Shown here: positions 1 to 6,711 of the stretch, in pieces | Layout: each line of letters begins with the position of its first letter | How positions within the stretch are numbered: the first letter of the stretch is position 1 | Assembly (NCBI RefSeq): GCF_037132785.1 | Contig: NZ_JBAHZZ010000011.1 | Location: 1 to 6,822 of the forward strand | From: Flavicella sp037132785 | Lineage (GTDB): Bacteria > Bacteroidota > Bacteroidia > Flavobacteriales > Flavobacteriaceae | Length of the DNA: 6,822 bases | Direction of reading: 5' to 3' | Made by a program: the position numbers and the translations under genes | The notes under the pieces: model-generated | What the model was told of the DNA's origin: nothing | What the model saw: the letters and a program-made list of their open reading frames with translations, nothing else | Database searches by the model: none

Positions 1-126
1 GCCACAACATTTACTACATATAAAACCTTCAGACCATTTTATTTTGGCTAAATAAGCCTTACAAGCTTCATCATTTGGTAGTTCTTTTATAAAACTCAGT
101 ATATTTTGACCTTGAAAAACATCCAT
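1..126 (-). CDS. IS1595-family transposase, N-terminal fragment (cut by window edge)
   Basis: Reading the minus strand from the ATG at 126-124 gives 42 uninterrupted codons running off the left edge. The protein begins MDVFQGQNILSFIKELPN and continues with DEACKAYLAKIKWSEGF, then ICSKCCG. This matches my recollection of the N-terminus of IS1595-family (ISXO2-like, DDE) transposases: a short helical lead-in with a conserved Cys, the K/W-rich segment, and the first CxxC knuckle of a zinc ribbon (C-S-K-C, residues 38-41). The DDE catalytic domain would lie outside the window, so intactness cannot be judged. No Shine-Dalgarno is visible, as is usual in Bacteroidota. It is divergent from the TetR gene, with 250 bp between the starts. 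Family assignment rests on the N-terminal signature only; another zinc-ribbon transposase is the main alternative. Confidence 0.78.
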   Translation of the reverse strand, partial: MDVFQGQNILSFIKELPNDEACKAYLAKIKWSEGFICSKCCG

Positions 127-245
127 ATCTGTTATATTTAATGACACTAAGACACAGAAACTAAATGACTAACTCGGTAAAATTATTATGGAACAAAATC
201 AAACTTATTAGTTACTTTAAAACTAGTAAAACCCTGATTGAACCC
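127..245. mobile_element. Probable terminal segment of the IS1595-like element; exact end uncertain
   Basis: The transposase start lies at 126, so the element's right end should lie within a few hundred bases to the right. IS1595-family terminal inverted repeats commonly begin with a run of G, which would read CCC on the plus strand here. Two candidate ends are visible: CCC at 232-234 (inward reading GGGTTTTACTAGTTTTAAAG) and CCC at 243-245 (inward reading GGGTTCAATCAGGG). The matching 8 bp target duplication would be TGATTGAA or TTGTTTAC respectively. The opposite end is off the window, so neither can be confirmed. No coding sequence is seen here. Confidence 0.35.
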
Positions 246-286
246 TTGTTTACTAAACAAAAAAGAACTCATCTATCATTCATTTT

Positions 287-308
287 ATAAAAATAGTCGG
301 TTTTTTAT
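287..308. promoter_or_regulatory. Interrupted dyad upstream of the TetR gene, candidate operator
   Basis: Two perfect 7 bp inverted arms, ATAAAAA (287-293) and TTTTTAT (302-308), flank the 8-base core TAGTCGGT. The dyad sits about 32 bp upstream of the -7 element proposed for the TetR gene. TetR-family proteins usually bind dyads near their own promoter, so a role in autoregulation is plausible. The arms are pure A/T, and such dyads arise easily by chance in this background. Confidence 0.3.
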
Positions 309-339
309 TATATTACCTAGATAATTCATGAAATTAATT

Positions 340-347
340 TATATTTG
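340..347 (+). promoter_or_regulatory. -7 promoter element of the TetR gene (TATATTTG)
   Basis: TATATTTG is a full match to the Bacteroidota sigma-70-type -7 consensus TAnnTTTG. It would place the transcription start near 353-356 and give a leader of about 20-25 bases before the ATG at 377. I do not see a clear TTG-type -33 element at the expected distance (about 310-323), so the promoter may be weak or activator-dependent, or the match may be fortuitous. Confidence 0.5.
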
Positions 348-376
348 TACTACTGAAACATCAATTTGTTCGAGAA

Positions 377-961
377 ATGAGATCAAAAGACGAAATAGTA
401 AAAGAGGAAATAATTTTAAATGCACAAAAGCTATTTAAGCAATTTAGCTTAAAGAAAACCACCATGGATGACATTGCGGAATCTTGTGGAAAAGCCAAAA
501 GTACCCTCTACCATTATTTCAAAAACAAAGATCATATTTTTGATGAAGTCATTCAATTAGAACTTATTGCTCTTCGGGTTCTTGTGAAGGAAAAGGTAGA
601 TGCTAAGAAAACTATTTCGGATAAACTGTCTACTTATTTTTTAGAATTCCATAAAGAAATCGCACATAAAGTAAACTTACACAGCGGGTTACGGAATGAT
701 TTAAAAAACGACAAAAAAACGACAGAATTATTTCGTAGAACAATAGCATTTGAAACAAAATTTATAACTCGTATTTTGGAGGAAGGTTATGATACTGGAG
801 AATTTACGGAAGTAAAACTTGAAGATATTCCTTGGTTTGCAGAATCTGCTTTAGCGGCCTTTTTCGGAATCGTTCGATTCTCTATTGAAAATGAAAATGG
901 GTTTGAATTAGAAAAAATAGAAAGAATTAGTAACACTTTCACTCCCAAAATATTTGGGTAG
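377..961 (+). CDS. TetR/AcrR-family transcriptional regulator, probable repressor of the efflux operon
   Basis: The 194-residue protein has the usual TetR length. The N-terminal DNA-binding domain spans about residues 5-57: helix 1 (EIILNAQKLFKQFSLKKTTM), the first helix of the HTH (MDDIAESCGKAK, about 30-41) and the recognition segment KSTLYHYFKNKDHIFDEV (41-58), whose TLYHYF followed by K-x-x-I/L-F is the family signature. Residues 60-194 are helical and poorly conserved, as expected of a ligand-binding and dimerisation domain. The start is the first ATG of the frame and follows a good -7 element. It lies 64 bp upstream of, and co-directional with, an RND efflux operon, the classical arrangement for a local repressor. 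Ligand and operator are unknown, and activation rather than repression cannot be excluded. The last five codons form a palindrome that doubles as a terminator stem. Confidence 0.93.
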   Translation: MRSKDEIVKEEIILNAQKLFKQFSLKKTTMDDIAESCGKAKSTLYHYFKNKDHIFDEVIQLELIALRVLVKEKVDAKKTISDKLSTYFLEFHKEIAHKVNLHSGLRNDLKNDKKTTELFRRTIAFETKFITRILEEGYDTGEFTEVKLEDIPWFAESALAAFFGIVRFSIENENGFELEKIERISNTFTPKIFG

Positions 962-969
962 TTTTTTTT
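944..969 (+). terminator. Probable intrinsic terminator overlapping the 3' end of the TetR gene
   Basis: CCCAAA (944-949) and TTTGGG (953-958) form a perfect 6 bp stem with a 3-base loop ATA. After the bases TAG (the stop codon) comes a run of eight T (962-969). The stem is made entirely of the final codons Pro-Lys-Ile-Phe-Gly. A translating ribosome would cover the stem, so termination efficiency could depend on translation. A tight 3-base loop and only three G-C pairs make it moderate in strength, so some readthrough into the efflux genes is possible. Confidence 0.6.
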
Positions 970-982
970 ACCTAAAAACCCG

Positions 983-1008
983 ACTAAAATACTAAAATAG
1001 TTTTATTA
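983..1008. promoter_or_regulatory. Repeats and dyad in front of the adaptor gene, candidate operator and promoter
   Basis: This stretch contains a tandem 8 bp direct repeat, ACTAAAAT twice (983-990 and 991-998). The dyad TAAAA-TAG-TTTTA (993-1005) overlaps it and can be extended by two further pairs, 990-991 with 1007-1008. The bases TAGTTTTA (998-1005) resemble the -7 element TAnnTTTG except for the last base, which would place a start near 1012. A dyad on top of a promoter upstream of an efflux operon fits a TetR-type operator. This is inference; the low-complexity A/T composition weakens it. Confidence 0.35.
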
Positions 1009-1025
1009 ATTATAATTCGGTAAAT

Positions 1026-2060
1026 ATGTATAAAATAGTAATAACGCTTGCTTCAGTAATTACAATAATTAGCTGCAACCCTAAAGTTGAATCAAAAACA
1101 TCATTAAAAAAACAAGAGCATAGCATTAAAGTGGTGACCGAAATAGTTTCCAAAAACAAGAATAATACACACATGAATTACACTGGTGTAATTACTCCAT
1201 ACTCTACCACTCCATTAGGATTTCAATTACCTGGGTTGGTCAAAAATATTTATGTAAAAGAAGGAGATGTAATAAAAAAAGGACAAATTTTAGCATCCAT
1301 AAATAACGAAACATATCAAAGCACCTACGCCATAGCAAAAGCCAGTCAAGAACAAGCTCAAGATGCCTATGAAAGACTAAAAAAAGTACATGATCAGGGA
1401 AGTCTTCCAGAAATACAATGGCAAGAAATGAACACAAATTTAACCAAGGCAAATGCATCCGCAGCAATAGCCCTGCAAAACCTAAAAAGATGTAATATCA
1501 TTGCCCCTGTCAATGGGACAATTGGTAAACGTGATTTAGAAATAGGTGCTACCACCACTCCTGGAGTCTCCGTATTTGACTTAATGACCATTAAAAATGT
1601 ATATGTAAGAATTTCGGTACCCGAAACAGAAATCAATAAAATAAAATCTGGGCAAATTGCTGAAATCACAATACCTGCTATAAGTTATCAAAAACTTAGT
1701 GCAACGGTCCAAAATATAGGAGTGGTAGCTAACCAATTTTCAAAAACATACGAGGTTAAATTGATAATGAACAACCCTAATCAAATAATAAAACCCGGCA
1801 TGGCTTGCGATATTGATTTAATAACCAACACTATGAGCAATCATATAGCCATTCCATATAGCGCTGTAATTCAAGAGGAAAATAAAAAGAACTATGTCTA
1901 TACAGTAAATAAATCCAACAATAAAGTTAGCAAGCAACTTGTTGATATTGGGTTATTTTCAAATAATGAAATAATTATAATCAACGGATTATCTGAAGGA
2001 GATTTCATTGTAGTTACTGGACATCAAAAACTGCATGATCAGTCAACCATTACCTTTTAA
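1026..2060 (+). CDS. RND efflux periplasmic adaptor (membrane fusion protein), predicted lipoprotein
   Basis: This 344-residue adaptor would link the permease to the outer membrane factor across the periplasm. Residues 1-17 form a lipoprotein signal peptide with lipobox IIS-C, so Cys17 is the likely lipidated residue. The N-terminal lipoyl half is at about 65-92 (LPGLVKNIYVKEGDVIKKGQ). A short alpha-helical hairpin spans 95-155, and the second lipoyl half at about 156-180 contains IIAPVNGTIGKRDLEIG. A beta-barrel follows at about 190-265, ending near KPGMACDIDL, and a membrane-proximal domain at about 273-344 starts HIAIPYSAVI and contains GLSEGDFIVVTG. Length and domain order are typical of HlyD/AcrA-type RND adaptors. 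The residues after Cys17 (NPKVE) lack the acidic export signal of surface lipoproteins in Bacteroidota, which fits a periplasm-facing anchor. It is the first gene of a three-gene operon, 32 bp before the permease. Confidence 0.94.
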   Translation: MYKIVITLASVITIISCNPKVESKTSLKKQEHSIKVVTEIVSKNKNNTHMNYTGVITPYSTTPLGFQLPGLVKNIYVKEGDVIKKGQILASINNETYQSTYAIAKASQEQAQDAYERLKKVHDQGSLPEIQWQEMNTNLTKANASAAIALQNLKRCNIIAPVNGTIGKRDLEIGATTTPGVSVFDLMTIKNVYVRISVPETEINKIKSGQIAEITIPAISYQKLSATVQNIGVVANQFSKTYEVKLIMNNPNQIIKPGMACDIDLITNTMSNHIAIPYSAVIQEENKKNYVYTVNKSNNKVSKQLVDIGLFSNNEIIIINGLSEGDFIVVTGHQKLHDQSTITF

Positions 2061-2092
2061 TTACTTTCTTGACTAATCATTAATTCAAAAAA

Positions 2093-5000
2093 ATGAAACA
2101 AAAAATCAATTTAATAGAAGCTGCTATGAAGTATAAGCAAATTGCGCTTTCACTTGTAGTAGCCATGATGATAGTAGGCGTTTTAGCCTTAATGAATATG
2201 CCTCGTAACGAATTTCCTGATTTCACTATTCGTCAAGGAGTAATTGTAGGAATATACCCTGGCGCATCCTCCGATGAAGTAGAAGAGCAACTTACCAAAG
2301 AAGTGGAAAATTTCATCTTTGGATATAAAGAAGTCAATAAGGTTAAAACGTATTCCAATTCATCTGAGGGACAAATGATCCTTTTTGTAGAACTAAATGA
2401 AAATATAAAAAATGCGGATGAATTCTGGTCAAAAATCCGACACGGGTTAGGCGAGCTCAAAATGCAACTTCCAACAGGGGTTTTAGCTCTTATTGGAAAC
2501 AACGATTTTGGAGACACCTCTGCCCTATTGCTTACCATGTCATCGGAAGAAAAAAGTTATCGTGAATTAGAACAAATCATGAAAAAATTAGAAGCCGAGG
2601 TACGTAAAGTAAGCTCAGTTTCCAAAATTAAACGACTTGGAGTACAAGACGAAAAAGTTTTTATTTATGTACGTCCAGAAAAACTAAACGAATACAATAT
2701 TCAACCTTTAACTATTCTATCTTCTTTTAAAACTCAAGAATCCATGTCATATGCAGGAAAATTGGACAATGGAGATTTGATACTACCGGTGCATTTACCT
2801 CCTCGATATGAGTCGGAAAAGGATTTAGAAAATCAAGTCATTTATACTGATGTAGCAGGAAATGTAATTCGATTAAAAGATGTAGCACGGATAGAGCGGA
2901 AATACGATACTCCTGATAGCTACATCAAAAACAATGGGAAAAATGCTATTTTACTTTCCCTAGAAATGCAACAGGGAAACAATATTGTTCAATATGGCAA
3001 AGAGGTTCTTGAAGTAATAGATGAGTTTAAATCCAATATATCCGATGATGTTGAAGTCAATGTGATTTCTAATCAACCAGAGGTGGTGGATCTTTCAATA
3101 TCACATTTTATGAAAGAATTTCTATTAGCCATTGGAGCTGTAATTCTTGTAACCATGATCCTACTTCCTTTTCGGATATCTGCTGTTGCAGCAATTACTA
3201 TTCCTATTTCTATTTTAATCACTTTAGGTATAATGCAAATGATTGGATTGCAATTAGATATTGTTTCTCTTGCTGGTTTAATTGTTGTGCTAGGAATGGT
3301 AGTAGATAATGCCATTGTGATTATTGACAATCATATTGAGAAACTAGATCACGGTGAAACACCTTGGGATGCAGCCTGGAAAGCTGCTACCGAACTATTT
3401 ATCCCTGTACTTTCAGCAACAGCCGCAATTATTGCTTCATTTTTACCTTTAATGTTTTTTTTAAATGGCATGGCAGGTGATTTTGTTGGTGCTTTTCCGC
3501 TCACAATTGCCATTGCATTATGCATATCAATGATTATCGCCCTTTTATTAGTCCCATTTCTTTGCTATACTTTTATTAAAAAAGGATTACATAAAAAAGA
3601 AGGCAAGAAAAAGAAGTTTGATTTATTAGATAAAGTACAACAAGGGTATGACTTTGTACTTGAAAAATCCTTTAAAAATCCATTAGTTACCATTTCGATT
3701 GGAATACTTTCTGTAATTGTTGCATTGTTCTTTTTTAACATTAACGATCAGCAGATGTTTCCTGCTTTGGATAGAAAACAATTTGCGGTAGAAATTTACC
3801 TTCCTGAGGGTGCTTCGTTAAGAAAAACAGAAGTAATCATTGATAGTTTAGAATCTGTTTTACTTCAGGACCATAGAATTACAAATGTAGCCAGTTTTGT
3901 TGGTACCGCATCCCCAAGATTTCACTCCTTATATGCTCCCCACATGCCATCTAAAAATTATGGGCAAATATTAGTGAATACGATTTCAAATGACGCCACC
4001 ATTGAAGTCCTTAAAACATATAGCGAACAACATAACCTGGTTTTCCCAGGGGCACATATAAAATGGAAACAATTAGCCATGGAAGGCTTTCCTGCTCCAA
4101 TTGAAGTTCGCTTAGCAGGTAATAACATAGCTGATATTAAATCATCAGCTAAACAAGTCGCACATATTTTAGAAAACCATGATAATTCTACGTGGGTAAG
4201 AAATGATTGGTTGGAAAAAAGACAAGGTATCTCAATTGAACTCGCCCCTAACAAAGCAAACAATTTGGGGTATTCAAAAGCCTTTATAGCGGCTTCCTTA
4301 ATGGTTGCTATGGATGGATTACCCGTTACTACTATGTGGGAAAAAGACTACCCTATAGATGTCATCCTATCGAAAGAGGAGAACTTAACGGATGATATTG
4401 ATGACTTAAAAAATCAATACATTTCGTCTTTATTGACACAAGAAGTTCTTCCATTACGAACCATTGCCAAATTAAAACCAGAATGGACCGAAGGAAACAT
4501 TGTACACAGAAATGGAGTACGAACCATCACCGTAAGCGCTGATGTGAAAAATGGAGTTATGTATTCCAGCATGTTCGCAGAAGTAAGTCCTAAAATTGAG
4601 GCTCTTGAATTACCTAAAGGAGTGACTGTTTCTTATGGTGGTGAAAATGCGGAAATGATTACCACCTATATTCCTTTAGGCATATCACTTGGCGTAAGTA
4701 TAGTTTTGATTTTCATCATATTACTATTTCAATTTAAAACCATTAATAAAGCTCTCCTCGTAATGTCAACTATGTTACTCAGTTTATTTGGAGCTTCTTT
4801 TGGTCTTTACATCATTGGATATCCTTTTGGCTTGACTTCATTTATTGGCATTATTGGACTAATGGGAATTACGGTACGAAATGGTATTATTCTTATTGAT
4901 TATGCAGAACAACTGGGTATCGAGAGCGATTTGACTATTAAACAGGCTGCTATTGCAGCAGGTAAACGTAGAATGCGCCCCATATTTCTTACCTCTATGG

Positions 5001-5179
5001 CAGCTGCTATTGGTGTAGTGCCAATGATTGTAAGTAATTCGGCACTTTGGGGTCCCTTAGGAACCGTAATCTGTTTTGGATTAATCTTCGGCATGATACT
5101 AACGTTATTTCTGCTACCTGTTTTGTACTGGAAATTCATAGGGAAAGAAACTCAAAAGTCGAATATTACCATCGTTTAA
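2093..5179 (+). CDS. RND-family inner membrane efflux permease (AcrB-like, HAE-1 type)
   Basis: This 1028-residue proton-driven exporter is close to the usual length (AcrB has 1049). It shows the duplicated RND layout: TM1 at about 14-34, a first periplasmic loop (35-338), TM2-6 (about 340-492), a Lys-rich cytoplasmic linker (496-510), TM7 (528-548), a second periplasmic loop (549-858) and TM8-12 (861-1012). The porter signature GIYPGASSDEVEEQLTKEVE is at 53-72. TM4 carries GMVVDNAIVIIDN, so the first of the two proton-relay aspartates is present (Asp405) and the second is Asn406. In TM10, GLMGITVRNGIILIDYAEQ has Arg929 where AcrB has Lys940; a TM11 Thr (967, in FLTSMAAAIGVVP) is conserved. 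The transmembrane signatures favour the drug-type HAE-1 group over metal-exporting CusA/CzcA proteins. Substrate unknown. It sits between adaptor and outer membrane genes. Confidence 0.95.
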   Translation: MKQKINLIEAAMKYKQIALSLVVAMMIVGVLALMNMPRNEFPDFTIRQGVIVGIYPGASSDEVEEQLTKEVENFIFGYKEVNKVKTYSNSSEGQMILFVELNENIKNADEFWSKIRHGLGELKMQLPTGVLALIGNNDFGDTSALLLTMSSEEKSYRELEQIMKKLEAEVRKVSSVSKIKRLGVQDEKVFIYVRPEKLNEYNIQPLTILSSFKTQESMSYAGKLDNGDLILPVHLPPRYESEKDLENQVIYTDVAGNVIRLKDVARIERKYDTPDSYIKNNGKNAILLSLEMQQGNNIVQYGKEVLEVIDEFKSNISDDVEVNVISNQPEVVDLSISHFMKEFLLAIGAVILVTMILLPFRISAVAAITIPISILITLGIMQMIGLQLDIVSLAGLIVVLGMVVDNAIVIIDNHIEKLDHGETPWDAAWKAATELFIPVLSATAAIIASFLPLMFFLNGMAGDFVGAFPLTIAIALCISMIIALLLVPFLCYTFIKKGLHKKEGKKKKFDLLDKVQQGYDFVLEKSFKNPLVTISIGILSVIVALFFFNINDQQMFPALDRKQFAVEIYLPEGASLRKTEVIIDSLESVLLQDHRITNVASFVGTASPRFHSLYAPHMPSKNYGQILVNTISNDATIEVLKTYSEQHNLVFPGAHIKWKQLAMEGFPAPIEVRLAGNNIADIKSSAKQVAHILENHDNSTWVRNDWLEKRQGISIELAPNKANNLGYSKAFIAASLMVAMDGLPVTTMWEKDYPIDVILSKEENLTDDIDDLKNQYISSLLTQEVLPLRTIAKLKPEWTEGNIVHRNGVRTITVSADVKNGVMYSSMFAEVSPKIEALELPKGVTVSYGGENAEMITTYIPLGISLGVSIVLIFIILLFQFKTINKALLVMSTMLLSLFGASFGLYIIGYPFGLTSFIGIIGLMGITVRNGIILIDYAEQLGIESDLTIKQAAIAAGKRRMRPIFLTSMAAAIGVVPMIVSNSALWGPLGTVICFGLIFGMILTLFLLPVLYWKFIGKETQKSNITIV

Positions 5180-5199
5180 TACGATACTTTTGGTAATAT
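5163..5199 (+). promoter_or_regulatory. Stem-loop spanning the permease stop codon, inside the operon
   Basis: ATATTACCA (5163-5171) pairs perfectly with TGGTAATAT (5191-5199). The stem continues as TCG (5172-5174) with CGA (5182-5184), closing a 7-base loop that contains the permease stop codon; the only interruption is a 5-base bulge, ACTTT (5186-5190). No T-run follows, so it is not a classical terminator. It could be an mRNA stability or processing element, or, as DNA, a dyad operator. Function is inferred only. Confidence 0.5.
5185..5192 (+). promoter_or_regulatory. Possible internal -7 promoter element (TACTTTTG) for the outer membrane factor gene
   Basis: TACTTTTG is a complete match to the Bacteroidota -7 consensus TAnnTTTG. 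It would start transcription near 5199, about 26 bases before the ATG at 5225. It lies within the 3' half of the stem-loop at 5163-5199. No clear TTG-type -33 element is seen about 20 bases upstream, so this may be coincidence in AT-rich sequence. Confidence 0.35.
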
Positions 5200-5224
5200 C
5201 ACATTAATAATTAAAGACAATAAA

Positions 5225-6574
5225 ATGAAACATATCATAGTAACATTACTGATGGTAAGCACATTGGTTTTTACCACAACGGGACAAAATTTATCTCTTG
5301 ATGATTGTAAAGCATATGCTATAAATAATAATAAAAATTTAAAAAATGCCCATTTAGAATTAGCAGCTGCACAGAAAATAAAACAAAATGCATTTACCAA
5401 TTATTTCCCAAAAGTGGATGCTGGTGCATTTACAATGAAATCTAGTTCCAAAATGATCCAGGCAGAAACACCCGAAATAAATTTACCTGTTTATGATGGC
5501 AATCTAGCAAGCATACCAGGTTCAACCGAATATGCATATATACCTGGAATGGATATTGGAATTATGGATTACTTAAGTACGGGTTACATTACTGCCATTC
5601 AACCCATTTTTGCTGGGGGGAGGATCTATAATGGCAATAAATTAGCCGAACTTGGAACATCTATTAAGAGTAAACAGCTAAATATTACTACGGAAGAAGT
5701 TCTTTTAAAAACAGAATCTTTGTACTGGACCATTATTTCATTAACAGAAAAAAAGAATACACTAAGGGGTTATGAAACCTTACTTCATAGCTTTAAAAAG
5801 GATGCCTTGGTGTCTTTTGACGCAGGATTGATTCAAAAAAGTGATGTCTTAAAAATTGAATTAGAATTAAATAAGATTGAAGCTCAAAAGCTCCAATTAG
5901 ATAATGGACTAACTATGGTTAAAATGGCGCTGAGTCAACATATTGGAATTCCTTATTCAGAAAATTTGAATTTAACAGATACCTCCCTCATCATAAATAC
6001 ACCATTATCCGTATTTGTCACTCCTCAAGAAGCCTTAATGAATAGGAATGAATATAAAATTCTCAACCAAACTGTTACTGCAGAAGAATTACAGCAAAAA
6101 ATAGCACAAGGCGAATATTTACCTTCTGTAGGGATTGGCGTATCAGGGTATTATTTGGATATGATGGATAACCAAAACACCAACACCATGGCATTTGCTA
6201 CCTTATCTATACCAATTTCTGGTTGGTGGGGAGGCTCGTACAAAAATAAAGAGCACAAAATAAAAGTGGAAATTGCACAAAATAATTTTTTTCAAAAATC
6301 AGAATTACTACAACTTCAAATTGAGCAAACGTTTAGGGATTTAAGTGAAAGTTTTCAGCAAATTGAAGTAGCCGAAGCTACCGTATCACAGGCCAAGGAA
6401 TATTATTTTGAAATCAACAATGGTTTTAATGCAGGAATTGAGAGCACAACTAATTTACTAGAAGCTAGGGCATTATTACAACAAGCAAACGATACACTAA
6501 TTGATGCAAAAGCAGGATATAAAATTAAGTTAGCTTATTACTTACAAGCAACTTCACAAACTAAAATTAATTAA
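5225..6574 (+). CDS. TolC-like outer membrane efflux factor (OEP family)
   Basis: The 449-residue protein is the outer membrane duct of the efflux complex. Residues 1-20 are a signal peptide (MKHIIVTLLMVSTLVFTTTG) with probable cleavage before Gln21. There is no lipobox cysteine, unlike OprM-type factors. The mature protein starts LSLDDCKAYAINNNKNLK, the classic first helix of the OEP domain. The first repeat has QPIFAGGRIYNG (126-137), the end of an outer membrane beta strand entering a periplasmic helix, followed by long helices to about 240 (GLIQKSDVLKIELELNK at 201-217). The second repeat has ATLSIPISGWWGGSYKNKE (325-343) and FNAGIESTTNLLEARALLQQ (401-420), the internal echo of the 201-217 motif. 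Segment 72-118 (Pro, Gly and Tyr rich, including EYAYIPGMDIG) is the probable membrane strand region, long as in Bacteroidota homologues. It is the last gene of the operon, 45 bp after the permease. Confidence 0.94.
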   Translation: MKHIIVTLLMVSTLVFTTTGQNLSLDDCKAYAINNNKNLKNAHLELAAAQKIKQNAFTNYFPKVDAGAFTMKSSSKMIQAETPEINLPVYDGNLASIPGSTEYAYIPGMDIGIMDYLSTGYITAIQPIFAGGRIYNGNKLAELGTSIKSKQLNITTEEVLLKTESLYWTIISLTEKKNTLRGYETLLHSFKKDALVSFDAGLIQKSDVLKIELELNKIEAQKLQLDNGLTMVKMALSQHIGIPYSENLNLTDTSLIINTPLSVFVTPQEALMNRNEYKILNQTVTAEELQQKIAQGEYLPSVGIGVSGYYLDMMDNQNTNTMAFATLSIPISGWWGGSYKNKEHKIKVEIAQNNFFQKSELLQLQIEQTFRDLSESFQQIEVAEATVSQAKEYYFEINNGFNAGIESTTNLLEARALLQQANDTLIDAKAGYKIKLAYYLQATSQTKIN

Positions 6575-6601
6575 AAAACAAGGTAAATTGAACAAGGAAA
6601 G

Positions 6602-6644
6602 TAAAGATAAGATGATTTTTAGCATTACCTTATCTTTATTTTTT
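6602..6644 (+). terminator. Rho-independent terminator of the efflux operon
   Basis: TAAAGATAAG (6602-6611) pairs perfectly with CTTATCTTTA (6629-6638) over 10 bp and is followed at once by six T (6639-6644). The loop can form an additional ATG/CAT pairing (6612-6614 with 6623-6625). The stem is A/T-rich, but its length, its T-run and its position 28 bases after the stop of the last operon gene make it the natural end of the transcript. Confidence 0.8.
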
Positions 6645-6665
6645 GTTAGTATTCTTTATTATTCA

Positions 6666-6702
6666 GGACTTTAGCCCACATTATAAGACCGTTGCATAAT
6701 GC
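6666..6702. repeat. Short REP-like near-palindromic sequence
   Basis: GGACTTTAGCCC (6666-6677) is an imperfect 12 bp palindrome resembling GGGCTTTAGCCC/GGGCTGAAGCCC-type intergenic repeats that I recall from several bacterial groups. It is followed by the perfect small palindrome GCAT-A-ATGC (6694-6702). It is more G/C-rich than the flanking DNA. Only one copy is visible in this window, so its repeat status is unproven. Confidence 0.25.
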
Positions 6703-6711
6703 TCTTTTCAG

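Noticed and set aside
212..229. Short inverted repeat TTACT/AGTAA with the palindrome ACTAGT
   Set aside because: Five-base arms in AT-rich sequence are expected by chance; noted only because they fall near the proposed transposon end.
1240..1669. Minus-strand open frames within the adaptor gene
   Set aside because: They are shadows of a well-supported gene on the other strand; their sequences resemble no family and have no plausible promoter.
2233..5139. Several minus-strand open frames of about 80-100 codons within the permease gene
   Set aside because: The plus-strand protein has clear RND motifs throughout, so these are antisense by-products.
5176..5400. Minus-strand 74-codon frame across the permease/outer-membrane-factor junction
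   Set aside because: It overlaps the signal peptide and first helix of the outer membrane factor and shows no family features.
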